Assembly: GCA_050008495.1 (NCBI GenBank)
Contig: JBEKMN010000003.1
Location: 112,924-176,923 of the forward strand
Length of the DNA stretch: 64,000 nt
DNA from: CAVROP01 sp050008495
GTDB lineage: Bacteria; Acidobacteriota; Terriglobia; UBA7540
Reading direction: 5' to 3'
Shown here: positions 50,135-58,928 of the stretch, piece by piece
Layout: the number at the start of each line of letters is the position of its first letter
Position numbering within the stretch: the first letter of the stretch is position 1
The notes under the pieces: model-generated
Databases searched by the model: none
Told to the model about the DNA's origin: nothing
What the model saw: only the letters and a program-made list of their open reading frames with translations
Position numbers and translations under genes: made by a program

Positions 50135-52057
50135 TTACTTTCTTTCGAACGGTGTTTTCAGCCGCTCCTCGACCCAGGTCTTGTCGATGATCAAGTCGTA
50201 CTGGCTGTGCCGCATTTTTGGCGAACCGGGAACTTTCAGGGCTTCCTGGTAGCGCGTCACGGCCTCTGCCCGCCGTCCCAGCAAATCGAGCAAATGGCCC
50301 TGCCACACGAGCGCAGCGAAACCCCAATCAGGATCGCTCCCGCCCACGCGACTCAGCGCCTCGAGCGCTTCCGGATAATGGCGGCCGTCGTAGAGCAGCA
50401 GTCCCAACTTGAACCAGGTGAACTGATCTTCGATTCCTGAGTCGCACGCCTGGCGATAGGCGTCCACTGCGGCATCTCCGACACCTGTCCAGTGCATTTC
50501 GTTGATCTTTGCGGCCAATGCCCGCCGGCGGTCGAGTGGAGAATCGATCATAGCCACTACCGCATTCGGCTCGAGCACGACTTCCTTGAGCGCCGACTTC
50601 GCTTGGAACTTCAACTCGTCGAGATCGGCCAGGCGCTCGGTTTGGGCGATTTGCTCGGAGCCATCTTCGAAGCGGGCCGAGACCGCCACCGGCATCCGCA
50701 TCAGGCCAAGCCGCTCCACGCGCACCGTGCAGTTGAAGAGACCGCCGGCCGGCGAGCATTCCTGTCCGGCCACGCGGTAGTTTGCGCTGCCCGAGGAGCG
50801 CACCCACTGCTCGAAGAACCAGTCCAGATCCTGTCCGCCCTCATTCTCGCAGACGCGCTGAAATTCCCGCCAGCCGAGTTGCTTCCCGGCGTATTCTTTC
50901 AGGCAGCGGCTGTAGATGCGTGCGAATGTCTCAGCTCCGAGGACGGACTCGAGAGCGTTGAGCATTGCCGTGCTTTTGCCATGCTCGACGGTATTGTTGA
51001 AGTCCCAGTGGATCGCTTCCAACTGCTCGTCGGTCACATCCATGGTTGTGTCCAGCCCCTGCTTCGCCCCGCTGACGTAGACCTGCTCCAATTGAATAGC
51101 GTCGCTCTTGATGCCGCGGGCCCGCCTGTACTCGCGATCCGCGTGAATGCCGAGTCCGACCATCAGCCAGTTCAAATCGTTCGAACCCTGCGCCAGGACG
51201 TAGTTGGACCAGTACATGTGGCCGATCTCGTGAGCGGTGATCCAGCGCCAATGGGCCTCCGGACGTTCTGACATCCGCTCTTCGCCATGAATGGCGACCA
51301 AGGCCGTAGCAGGCGGATAACCTCCTGCCGGATAATCCATACCCGGCACGATCGAGAGCGAGCGGTGGGGATAGAAGCCGAACTGTTGGCGATAGAAGCT
51401 GATCGCATCCATTGCGGTCTTCAAAAGCAGCTCCGCGCAGGGCCGGCCTTTGCTGGTGAAGACGGCGCGAACGCGAACGTCGCCCGCGTCTGCCTCGGCG
51501 CTCTCGTATCCCTTTCCAATGAACATGCCGAACTCGCGAATGCCGTCGCCTTTGTACAGACCGGCGCGCGAGTCGTAGCGTCCGCTGGTTGCCACTGTAT
51601 AACCATCGGGGATTTGGAGCCGGACTTCGTAATCGTCGAGCGTGCCGAAGCCCCACCACAGATGCGGAGCGAGCGTTGACGTGAGGCCATTTTCAGTGTG
51701 TGGATTGAGCTTGAAGGGCGCGCCAAAAGAAACGACAAGCTCGATCTGGCCGCCGGGCGGTACAGCGCGAGGCAGATCGAAAAGCGCGACGCTCGAATTC
51801 GCCGGTGCGGCCGCGACAGGCTCGCCGTTGGCCCGCACGTGCAGCACGTCTCCGTACCATCCTAGTGCAACGCGGCCAATTGGCTGCCGGTTAAGGTTGC
51901 GAAATCGAATCGTCTCGGTGCCTTCCAGACGTGAAGCGTCGGCAATGAACTTGGCCTCGATTGCGTAGTGCGCCCGCGGCGGGATGACAGGCGCCCAGAA
52001 GTTCAGGCGAGCCGCCGCCAGGTTTGCGAGCAGCAATATGGCTGCGAGTGGCCCCAT
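50135..52057 (-). CDS. M1-like metallopeptidase missing the third zinc ligand, with TPR-like C-terminus
   Basis: A 640-aa exported protein (signal MGPLAAILLLANLAAARLNF) with the aminopeptidase-N fold. The zinc motif HEIGHMYW is present (His276, Glu277, His280), but the third ligand, normally Glu 19-20 residues later in a WLNEGxA context, is replaced: the sequence reads NWLMVGLG, with Val300 there. The GxMEN exopeptidase motif is also altered (GMDYPAGGYPPA). Residues about 560-640 form two TPR-like helix pairs (LGLLLYDGRHYPEALEAL; GHLLDLLGRRAEAVTRYQEAL). GGAGGACAAG precedes ATG 52057. It may be a non-catalytic or altered-specificity member. Confidence 0.82.
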   Translation of the reverse strand: MGPLAAILLLANLAAARLNFWAPVIPPRAHYAIEAKFIADASRLEGTETIRFRNLNRQPIGRVALGWYGDVLHVRANGEPVAAAPANSSVALFDLPRAVPPGGQIELVVSFGAPFKLNPHTENGLTSTLAPHLWWGFGTLDDYEVRLQIPDGYTVATSGRYDSRAGLYKGDGIREFGMFIGKGYESAEADAGDVRVRAVFTSKGRPCAELLLKTAMDAISFYRQQFGFYPHRSLSIVPGMDYPAGGYPPATALVAIHGEERMSERPEAHWRWITAHEIGHMYWSNYVLAQGSNDLNWLMVGLGIHADREYRRARGIKSDAIQLEQVYVSGAKQGLDTTMDVTDEQLEAIHWDFNNTVEHGKSTAMLNALESVLGAETFARIYSRCLKEYAGKQLGWREFQRVCENEGGQDLDWFFEQWVRSSGSANYRVAGQECSPAGGLFNCTVRVERLGLMRMPVAVSARFEDGSEQIAQTERLADLDELKFQAKSALKEVVLEPNAVVAMIDSPLDRRRALAAKINEMHWTGVGDAAVDAYRQACDSGIEDQFTWFKLGLLLYDGRHYPEALEALSRVGGSDPDWGFAALVWQGHLLDLLGRRAEAVTRYQEALKVPGSPKMRHSQYDLIIDKTWVEERLKTPFERK

Positions 52058-52368
52058 CTTGTCCTCCGATCATAGATATAGATATAATATCTCTACTAGT
52101 ATTATATATAATAATATACTAACCAATGAACAGCCCTCTCCCCAAGGGAGAGGGCTGTCGATTCTGCAACCAAAACCCGGTTTCACGCCCAGGCGCAAGG
52201 CACTCGAAGCCCGCAAAGTCGCACCACCCCCACCCCCTCCTCATCTGAGGAGGGGAGTTCGTACTTCCCTTCCTTGGATAAGGAGGGGTTAGGGGTGGTC
52301 GATTTCGGAGCCGCTCCTTTGTTTTCATAGACATTCCCGGTTCGTTCCGCGATCCCGACACTGTCACG
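52058..52368. other. Intergenic region with AT-rich promoter patch and palindromes
   Basis: The first 60 bases are strikingly AT-rich (52075-52120, TATA-type steps) and probably hold the promoter of the M1-like gene. A CTCTCCC palindrome follows (52134-52154), then CCCCTCCTCATCTGAGGAGG (52234-52253, part of a larger inverted region up to about 52300 ending in GGTTAGGGGTGG). No gene seen. Confidence 0.65.
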
Positions 52369-52617
52369 CTAAGGGCCGAATAATTGTTCCAACAACTGCG
52401 CTTGTTCGGTGTGAAGAAAGGCGGCGACTTCGCGAAGAATCGAGTGCAGTGTCCCGACACGCAGTTCTCTATGTGCGGGGACGGTGATGTGATGCTGTCT
52501 GCCTTCCTTGGAGCACGTCAAGCGAATGTGGCCACCAGTCTGACGGGTGATTTCATATCCTAGGCCATGCAGAAGAGCGGCGAGTTTTATTCCCTCGAGG
52601 TCGCGGGGAAGCTTCAA
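52369..52617 (-). CDS. hicA: HicA-like mRNA interferase toxin
   Basis: An 82-aa dsRBD-fold toxin: LPRDLEGIKLAALLHGLGYE, then QTGGHIRLTCSKEG with the catalytic His of HicA, and ITVPAHRELRVGTLHSILREV, the usual C-terminal helix. HicA cleaves mRNA under stress when the partner antitoxin is degraded. Its start overlaps the stop of the upstream HicB-like gene by 4 bases (antitoxin first). At 82 aa it is complete. Confidence 0.88.
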   Translation of the reverse strand: MKLPRDLEGIKLAALLHGLGYEITRQTGGHIRLTCSKEGRQHHITVPAHRELRVGTLHSILREVAAFLHTEQAQLLEQLFGP

Positions 52618-52826
52618 GCAGGAATTACCTCGTCCTTCACGAGATGGACGCGAATGAGACGGGGTGCGTCTTGCGGCTCGAAGTGACAGCGGACAGCATC
52701 CTGCATCATGGTCTTCAGTTCATCTAAAGTGTCGGCTTGGGTAAAGATCGGGTAACCTAGAGCCCGGGCTTCATACCCGCCTTCCGGTGATTCTTGCACG
52801 CTGAAGATGATTTCGGTCTCAGCCAT
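52614..52826 (-). CDS. hicB: HicB-like antitoxin
   Basis: A 70-aa partial-RNase-H-fold antitoxin, with VQESPEGGYEARALGYPIFTQADTLDELKTMMQDAV as the core (two strands and the helix that cover HicA). It ends about 20 residues after the core without the DNA-binding RHH or HTH domain that longer HicB proteins carry, so autoregulation may be weak or indirect. The coupled ATGA overlap with hicA supports an active pair. Confidence 0.85.
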   Translation of the reverse strand: MAETEIIFSVQESPEGGYEARALGYPIFTQADTLDELKTMMQDAVRCHFEPQDAPRLIRVHLVKDEVIPA

Positions 52827-52988
52827 CTGCCCCCCGTCTCAACGCTTATTATACCCACTTCGCGCCGTTGTGGTGATGGCAAAAAAAGGGAATGAGGCAA
52901 GAGGACCGGTGCGGTCGCGAGGATTGAACGTCGAACGTCAGTGCAACGCTTGGTTGTTGGCCCATCGCACGTTAGGATTCCTCGTCGC

Positions 52989-55259
52989 CTAAGAGCCGGT
53001 GGCACGAAACGCTGCCAGCGCCGCCTGTCCCAAACTGATTCCGCCGTCATTGGGCGGCACCCTACGATTCGTCAACACCTCGATGCCCGTGCCGCCGAGG
53101 AGCAGGCCGAGATCGCTGAGCAGAAGCGCATTTTGAAAGACGCCGCCGGAAAGAACGACGGCGCCGGCCCGCCTGACCCGGTTGAGGTCTTGCACGGCGC
53201 CGGCAACACCCTGCGCGACTCCCAATTGAAAAGCGCGCGCCGCCTCATGGGGATCGCGCTCTCGCAACCGGTCGGCGGCCAGGGCAAACAGCAGAGGCCG
53301 GAAATCCAGTTCGCAGTCTGCAAACGGAAAGGGATAAGGCTCGACCGTTGGGACGGAGCGCGCGAGGTGCTCGAGCCACATTGCGGCCTGGCCCTCGAAG
53401 GTCACCTCGCGAGCAAATCCGAGGAGCGCAGCCGCCGCGTCGAACAAGCGTCCTACCGAGGTTGTTGCGAAGGTGCGCACGTTTTTCCGGACCAGTTCCA
53501 AGGCGCGGCGATAACGCGGCGGGAAATCGAAAGGCGGCGCGGCAAGATCGGGCAAACCGTAAGCGTCGCTGACTTGGGCGAGGAAGCCGGCTGCGGCTTG
53601 CACGGGGTGGCGTGCCGCGGCGTCGCCGCCGGCCAGCGCGGCGGGACGCAGGTGTGCGACTCGCTCGAAGCCTCCTGCCACGCTGCCCCGAAAGATCTCG
53701 CCGCCCCAGATGGCGCCGTCATCGCCGTAACCCGTGCCGTCGAAACTCACACCTACCACTTCTCTCTCAAACTGACCAAGCTCCGCCAGCACCGACGCCA
53801 CGTGGGCGCGGTGATGCTGGACCGCCAGCATTTCCGCCGCGGGCAGTCCCAGCGCATACTGGCTGGAAGCGTATTCGGGGTGAGCATCATAGGCCACCAG
53901 GAGATCTTCCCAGCGAACCCCGTACATGCTGACGAGGTCCTGGATGGTTTCGTTAAAGGCTCGGAAAGACTCGTAATGATCGAGGTCGCCCACGTGCTGG
54001 CTAACAAATGCCTGGCCGTCGACGACGAGAGTGATGGAGTTTTTCAAATCGGCGCCCACAGCCAGAACCGGCCGGCGCGCCGGCAGAGTTGCAACTGCGC
54101 CGGGAGCATAACCGCGCGCCCGGCGCAGGATTACAGGTCCAGACGGCAAAGCCCGAACGACGGAATCATCCACGCGCCGCGCGATGGGGCGCTCGCCGAT
54201 CAGGAAGGCATCGGCCAGGCCCGCCAGTCGATCGAGCGCGTCTTCATCTTCATAGCAAATGGGCTCGCTCGAACGGTTGGCGCTGGTCATGACCAGCACC
54301 TGGGGTGCGCCGGCCGCGAAGAGCTGATAATGAAGCGGGGTGTAAGGAAGCATCACACCGAGTTCGTCGCAGTCGGGCGCGACCGCGGGCAATTCCACCT
54401 GTGCCGGAGCCAGCACAACCGGCCGCGCCACGGAGGTGAGAGCCTGCTCGGCTTCCGGCGAGAGTTGGATCAGTTTGCGGGCTGCTTCGAGATCCTTCAC
54501 CATCAGGGCGAAGGGCTTCTCCTTGCGGTATTTCCGCTCCCGGAGCGCCAGCACGGCGCCGGAATTCTTGGCGTCGCAAGCCAGGTGATAGCCGCCCAGA
54601 CCTTTAATGGCCACAATCTTTCCCGACACCAGCAGTTCCGCAGTCCTGCGCACGCTTGCTTGATCGCATTGCACGGTTTCACCGCCCACGCGAAGTTCGT
54701 AGTGCGGCCCACAAGCCGGACAGGCCACCGGTTGCGCGTGGAAACGCCGATTGGCGGGATCGTGATACTCTGCGGCGCAGTATTCATCCAGGGGCCAGCG
54801 CTTCATGGTGGTGAGCGGCCGGTCGTAGGGCAGGCCCAGAATTACGGTGTAGCGCGGCCCGCAGTTTGTGCAGTTAATGTAAGGGTAGAGGTATCGGCGG
54901 TCCTGAGGGTTGAAGAGCTCGGTAAGGCAGGCTTCGCAGACCGGCAAGTCCGGCGAGATGCGGACGGTCGGACGATCGCGCCGCAGGCTCTCCCGAATCG
55001 TGAATTCGCTCAGGCCCTGCGGCTCTTCCACCTGCACATCAAGCGACGTAATCTGCGCAGCAGGCGGAGGCTTGGTCTCGAGTTCGTGTATGAATGCCTG
55101 TAGCGCTGCCTGCTTTCCTTCGACGTGGATTTCGACGCCTGCTTCGGCGTTGATCACCCAGCCGGAAAGGCCGTGGGCGCGCGCCAGTCGGTAGACGAAC
55201 GGCCGAAAGCCAACACCCTGCACTACGCCGCGAATGTGAATGGAGTAGGCGGTTTTCAT
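52989..55259 (-). CDS. hypF: Carbamoyltransferase HypF ([NiFe]-hydrogenase maturation)
   Basis: A 756-aa enzyme that activates carbamoyl phosphate as carbamoyl-AMP and passes the carbamoyl group to HypE for the CN ligands of [NiFe] hydrogenases. The full domain order is visible: acylphosphatase (RGVVQGVGFRPFVYRLA, near residue 9), zinc-finger pairs (CEACL...CTNCGPRY; CPACGPHY), YrdC-like part (AIKGLGGYHLACDA), and Kae1-like part (VSFDGTGYGDDGAIWGGEIF; VVLSGGVFQNALLL; NDGGISLGQAAL). ATG 55259 is preferred; the frame continues to 55313 in repeat-like leader. No other hyp gene or hydrogenase is nearby, so the rest must be elsewhere. Confidence 0.95.
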   Translation of the reverse strand: MKTAYSIHIRGVVQGVGFRPFVYRLARAHGLSGWVINAEAGVEIHVEGKQAALQAFIHELETKPPPAAQITSLDVQVEEPQGLSEFTIRESLRRDRPTVRISPDLPVCEACLTELFNPQDRRYLYPYINCTNCGPRYTVILGLPYDRPLTTMKRWPLDEYCAAEYHDPANRRFHAQPVACPACGPHYELRVGGETVQCDQASVRRTAELLVSGKIVAIKGLGGYHLACDAKNSGAVLALRERKYRKEKPFALMVKDLEAARKLIQLSPEAEQALTSVARPVVLAPAQVELPAVAPDCDELGVMLPYTPLHYQLFAAGAPQVLVMTSANRSSEPICYEDEDALDRLAGLADAFLIGERPIARRVDDSVVRALPSGPVILRRARGYAPGAVATLPARRPVLAVGADLKNSITLVVDGQAFVSQHVGDLDHYESFRAFNETIQDLVSMYGVRWEDLLVAYDAHPEYASSQYALGLPAAEMLAVQHHRAHVASVLAELGQFEREVVGVSFDGTGYGDDGAIWGGEIFRGSVAGGFERVAHLRPAALAGGDAAARHPVQAAAGFLAQVSDAYGLPDLAAPPFDFPPRYRRALELVRKNVRTFATTSVGRLFDAAAALLGFAREVTFEGQAAMWLEHLARSVPTVEPYPFPFADCELDFRPLLFALAADRLRERDPHEAARAFQLGVAQGVAGAVQDLNRVRRAGAVVLSGGVFQNALLLSDLGLLLGGTGIEVLTNRRVPPNDGGISLGQAALAAFRATGS

Positions 55260-55306
55260 ATGAGCGGTCAGCTTACAGCCGTCAGCTATCAGCTTCCTTA
55301 CGCTCG

Positions 55307-55399
55307 CTGTCATTCTGAGCGAAGCGAAGAATCCCCGCAGTCACGCGCGAACTTCTCAAAGCAAACTGCAGGGATTCTTCGCTTCGCTCAGAATGACAG
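55307..55399. repeat. 93-bp MITE-like inverted repeat with perfect 29-bp arms
   Basis: Arms 55307-55335 and 55371-55399 are exact reverse complements starting CTGTCATTCTGAGCGAAGCG, with a 35-base loop. It is the sister of 44257-44355 (CATTC versus CATCC at the arm). It lies upstream of hypF. Confidence 0.92.
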
Positions 55400-55595
55400 T
55401 TCGCGGCGGGGGAATGCAATTGAAAACGCTTTCGATGCTTACGATCCGCTCAGAAAAGGCTCAAAAGGCCGGCACTGCACGCGGAGTTCGATGGTGGAAG
55501 ATCGAGGGAAAAAGAAAAAGCCCACGGCGATCTGCCTTTTGCCGTGGGCTGAAAGGGAGTCAGGAACAATCGTGTTATAGAATCTAGCTCAGGTC

Positions 55596-56153
55596 TTACC
55601 TTGCAAAACGATGCCAACCGCCGCCTGCACCGCCATACCCTCGGCCGCCCCAATAGCCACGGCCATACCCCCGGCCGCCCCAATAGCCACCGCCATAGAA
55701 TCCTAAGCCGAATCCGGGTCCATAATATGGGTAATACCCGTAGGGATAGTAGTATGGGTTGTACCCGGGGCCATAGCCGTAATCGGGGTAGTACGGATAA
55801 TCGTAGCCTCCCCAATAAGGCCAGGAGAAGCCGAACCCCCAACCGCCCCAACCCCAGCCGCCATAGCCCCATCCACGGCCGTAGCCGTATCCGCCGTAGC
55901 CATAGCCGCGGCCTCCGTAGCCTCCGTAACCGCGATACCCGCCCCCGTAGCCTCCGTAACCGCGATAACCGCCGCCATAACTTCCGCCGCCGCGATAACT
56001 GCCGCCATAGCCTCCGCCGCCGTGGCTTGAGCCTCCCCCGCTGAAACTGTGTCCGCCCCCACCTCCGCCGCCGTGCCCCCCGCCGCCTCGCTGGGCGAAG
56101 CCGGTCATGGACAGAGCCAAAGCGACCACCAACGTCATAATCAAGCTTTTCAC
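55596..56153 (-). CDS. Secreted glycine/tyrosine-rich protein
   Basis: A 185-aa low-complexity protein. A signal peptide (VKSLIMTLVVALALSMTGFA) is followed by a Gly/His tract and then repeated GGYRGYGGYGG and YGxG units; the C-terminal half is Tyr/Pro/Gly-rich (DYPYYPDYGYGPGYNPYY). Start GTG 56153 has AGGAGG 6 bases upstream; the open frame extends to 56231 without support. Such proteins form extracellular or surface coats or bind metal and water; no catalytic role is expected. The DNA itself is made of in-frame repeat units that can expand or contract. Confidence 0.82.
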   Translation of the reverse strand: MKSLIMTLVVALALSMTGFAQRGGGGHGGGGGGGHSFSGGGSSHGGGGYGGSYRGGGSYGGGYRGYGGYGGGYRGYGGYGGRGYGYGGYGYGRGWGYGGWGWGGWGFGFSWPYWGGYDYPYYPDYGYGPGYNPYYYPYGYYPYYGPGFGLGFYGGGYWGGRGYGRGYWGGRGYGGAGGGWHRFAR

Positions 56154-56440
56154 GTCACGCCTCCTGCCCGAACTTGTGCTGCTCCTCTGGGAGGGAGCTG
56201 CCAAGTGGTGTTTGGGCAATTGACGTGCCAACTCGAGTCGCCCGAAGTCCTTGATTTATAAAGGTAAGCAAGTGTCGACCCCTGACCGAAAAGCACCGCA
56301 GGGTGGTGCTTTTGGGCCACTGCACGAAATTGGTCATCGCTTCGCCGAGAAGCGCTCGTCAACCCTCATGGAACCTTTCGTACCCATAGGATCACGAATG
56401 GACTCTCTGTTAAGCTTATTGGGCAGGGAGGTGAGAAACC

Positions 56441-57232
56441 GTGGCGCGTGTGTTCATTACCGGTTCTTCCGATGGACTTGGCCGAATGGCTGCCCAGTTG
56501 CTTATCGAGCAGGGGCACAGGGTGGTTCTGCACGCTCGCAATGAAGCGCGGGGGGAGGAGGCGCTCGCGGCCGTACCTGGGGCGGAGACCGTTGTCATCG
56601 GCGACCTGTCCAGCATGGCCCAGAGTCGCAGCGTGGCGGATCAGGTCAATCGGCTCGGCGCATTCGACGGCATAATTCACAATGCCGCCGTCGGCTATCG
56701 GGAGCCCCGGCGAATCGCAACCGAAGACGGTTTGCCGCATGTGTTCGCCGTCAACACCCTGGCGCCCTATATACTCACCGCGCTGATTCAGAGGCCAAAG
56801 CGCCTTGTCTACCTCATCTCCGCGCTTCATCAGAGGGGTGATGCAACGCTGAAGGATCTTGCCTGGGAGCGGCGTCCCTGGCAGGGACAGCAGGCGTACT
56901 CCGATTCTAAATTCCATGACGCGCTCTTGGCTTTCGCAGTCGCGCGCCGCTGGCCGAAGGTTCTTTCAAACGCTGTTGAGCCGGGCTGGGTAGCGACCAA
57001 GATGGGAGGCCCGGGAGCGCCGGACGACCTTCAGGCCGGGCACGTCACTCAAGTATGGCTTGTAACGAGTCAAGAGCCTGCGGCGATGGTCACGGGCGGG
57101 TATTTCTACCACCAGCGTCCTCGCACACCGCACCCTGCGTGTCACGATATCGGGACTCAGGAAAAACTACTCGAGGCCTGCCAGCATTTTTCCGGAATTG
57201 AGTTGCCCACCGGTCCAGCAGAAGCTGAATGA
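56441..57232 (+). CDS. Short-chain dehydrogenase/reductase
   Basis: A 263-aa NAD(P)-dependent SDR. The cofactor motif TGSSDGLG (7-14), NAA (81-83), and the catalytic Tyr153-x3-Lys157 in AYSDSKFHD are all present. GTG 56441 with GGGAGG upstream is the start. The C-terminal part (GGYFYHQRPRTPHPACHDI) resembles retinol-dehydrogenase/WW-oxidoreductase-like SDRs. Substrate unknown; it stands alone on the plus strand between a divergent gene and repeats. Confidence 0.9.
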   Translation: MARVFITGSSDGLGRMAAQLLIEQGHRVVLHARNEARGEEALAAVPGAETVVIGDLSSMAQSRSVADQVNRLGAFDGIIHNAAVGYREPRRIATEDGLPHVFAVNTLAPYILTALIQRPKRLVYLISALHQRGDATLKDLAWERRPWQGQQAYSDSKFHDALLAFAVARRWPKVLSNAVEPGWVATKMGGPGAPDDLQAGHVTQVWLVTSQEPAAMVTGGYFYHQRPRTPHPACHDIGTQEKLLEACQHFSGIELPTGPAEAE

Positions 57233-57252
57233 GATGCCCGCGCGGCGTGCCA

Positions 57253-57316
57253 CCCTCTCCCCAAGGGAGAGGGCCGTCAACCATGATTGATTCAGCCCTC
57301 TCCCTTGGGGAGAGGG
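57253..57316. repeat. Pair of CTCTCCC palindromes
   Basis: Two 21-bp near-palindromes (57253-57273 and 57296-57316) in opposite orientation, making a larger inverted repeat between convergent genes. They match the family at 7561, 9388 and 52134. A terminator role is plausible. Confidence 0.8.
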
Positions 57317-57385
57317 TGGCGAGAGTAGCGAGCCGGGTGAGGGGTTTGTTCCCGCTGCGCTCAGGATGACGGGCGGTTTGTTATC

Positions 57386-58345
57386 TCATTCCCACAGGTC
57401 GGTGGTCAGGTATTTCAGGCCGGAGTCGCAAATGATGATGACGATGGTCCGGCCCCGGTGCGGCCCCGCGAGAAGCTCCAGGGCCGCGGCCAGGTTTGCG
57501 CCCGAGGAGAAGCCGGCGAAGATTCCCTCTTCTTTTGCCAAGCGCCGCGCTGCCTCCATCGCCTTGTCGTCGCTCACTTGCAGGTAGCCATCGACAATGT
57601 CACGTTGAACGAACTTGAGAGCGGCCATCGAATATCCGCCGCCCTGGATGCGGTGGTTGGGACGGCGAGAGGGTTCCCCGGCCAGCACCGCGGCGCCTCG
57701 GGGCTCGACAACATAGCACTTGATCTGCGGAACCGCTTCCTTGAAGGCTGTCGCGCACCCTCCGAACGAACCGCCCGATCCCACAAAATCGCAAAAAGCG
57801 TGAATCTGGTTCTTGGCCTGCCGCAGAATCTCGGGTCCTGTGTGAAGATAGTGAGCGCGGAAGTTTCCTTCGAGATTGAATTGGTCGGCGCGGAAAGCGT
57901 GGCGCTCCCGCACGATGCGCTGCGTTTCCAACTCGACTTGTTCCAGATCTCCCCCCGAGACCTGGCCCGGCACTGAGCTTGGGAGTTGGTCAACCAGCAC
58001 CACGTCCGCGCCCAGCGCCGCCATCATCCGCGCGCGCTCCGGGGAATTGCCCTTGGACATCACCGCCACAAACGGATATCCGCGGACTCCGCACACGATG
58101 GCGAGTCCCGTCCCGGTGTTTCCGCTGGTGAGCTCGACCACCGTCTGCCCCGGCGCCAGCGCCCCGGCGTCTTCGGCGTCTTCGATGATCTGCCGCGCGA
58201 TCCGGTCTTTCTTTGAACACCCGGGGTTCAGGTTTTCGAGCTTGGCGAGGATCCTGCCGTCCATGTTTCGAGTTACGCGGGCGAGCTCGACGAGCGGGGT
58301 TTCGCCGATCGCCTGGATTACGGAAGGGCACAAGTCAGCGCGCAC
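57386..58345 (-). CDS. Cysteine-synthase-family PLP enzyme
   Basis: A 319-aa fold-type II PLP enzyme of the CysK/CysM group: NPGCSKKDRIA with the PLP lysine at residue 46, TSGNTGTGLAIV (phosphate loop partner), GSGGSFGGCATAFKE (PLP phosphate site) and the C-terminal CDSGLKYLTTDLW. It would replace the hydroxyl or acetyl group of a serine derivative with sulfide or another nucleophile. No serine acetyltransferase is adjacent, so a cystathionine-beta-synthase-like or secondary-metabolite role (for example diaminopropionate-type) cannot be excluded. Starts at ATG 58345. Confidence 0.88.
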   Translation of the reverse strand: MRADLCPSVIQAIGETPLVELARVTRNMDGRILAKLENLNPGCSKKDRIARQIIEDAEDAGALAPGQTVVELTSGNTGTGLAIVCGVRGYPFVAVMSKGNSPERARMMAALGADVVLVDQLPSSVPGQVSGGDLEQVELETQRIVRERHAFRADQFNLEGNFRAHYLHTGPEILRQAKNQIHAFCDFVGSGGSFGGCATAFKEAVPQIKCYVVEPRGAAVLAGEPSRRPNHRIQGGGYSMAALKFVQRDIVDGYLQVSDDKAMEAARRLAKEEGIFAGFSSGANLAAALELLAGPHRGRTIVIIICDSGLKYLTTDLWE

Positions 58346-58385
58346 GCGTCACCTCAGCGGAAGCGGGTTCATGCATGGCGGCCAC

Positions 58386-58928
58386 TCAAGGACGCCCGTC
58401 GGTCTTCGGTGGTCCCGAACTCACGACGAAGATATGGTACGTCGCGGCGTCCCAGGCGTTATGGATGCCGGCGAAGAGCAGCAGGAGGGCCGCCGCAGCC
58501 ACGCCAAACAAAGCCTGGCGCGCATGGGAGAGAGCGGCGTAAGCCGATACGGCCAACACGAAGTATGCTGCGAGGGGCAGCAGAACGTGAAATAGCCAGT
58601 CCTCAAACTCCGGCCGGTAGGCGCTTTGTTTTCGCATGCGCCGAGCCACGATGATTTCGTACGCGACCCCATGGAGGCCGAGCAAGCCCAAGAGAATCGC
58701 GGGCCCGCCGATGCCGTGCCATGGCGCGCACAGAACTGCTGACAGCAGCAGCGCGCATCCGAAATGAACGATGTTCGGTGTGCCAAACGCGGCGCCCGCC
58801 TGAGCGGCACCGGGCCCGCGGGGTCGGCTGGCGACGAGGGCCATGACGACGAACTGCAATCCGATCAGAGCGCCGGCAGACGAGCCCACGATGACGTAAA
58901 AATTCTCCCATCCCGCGAGCCCTGTCAT
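58386..58928 (-). CDS. Membrane protein of unknown function
   Basis: A 180-aa protein with about five membrane helices (FYVIVGSSAGALIGLQFVVM; ALLLSAVLCAPW; AILLGLLGLHGVAYEIIVA; LPLAAYFVLAVSAYAAL; FGVAAAALLLLFAGI). ATG 58928 overlaps the end of the upstream aldo/keto reductase gene by 4 bases, so the two are translationally coupled. The longer frame to 59159 is only antiparallel to that gene. No family recognised; possibly a membrane anchor or electron-transfer partner of the reductase (inference). Confidence 0.75.
   Translation of the reverse strand: MTGLAGWENFYVIVGSSAGALIGLQFVVMALVASRPRGPGAAQAGAAFGTPNIVHFGCALLLSAVLCAPWHGIGGPAILLGLLGLHGVAYEIIVARRMRKQSAYRPEFEDWLFHVLLPLAAYFVLAVSAYAALSHARQALFGVAAAALLLLFAGIHNAWDAATYHIFVVSSGPPKTDGRP

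Noticed and set aside
52941..55103. 720-codon plus-strand frame opposite hypF
   Set aside because: HypF motifs on the minus strand are complete and in order; the antisense product has no domain pattern.
55601..56044. 147-codon plus-strand frame opposite the glycine-rich protein gene
   Set aside because: It is the antisense of Gly-rich codons, giving an Arg/Ser/His-rich product; the other strand has a signal peptide and a good ribosome-binding site.
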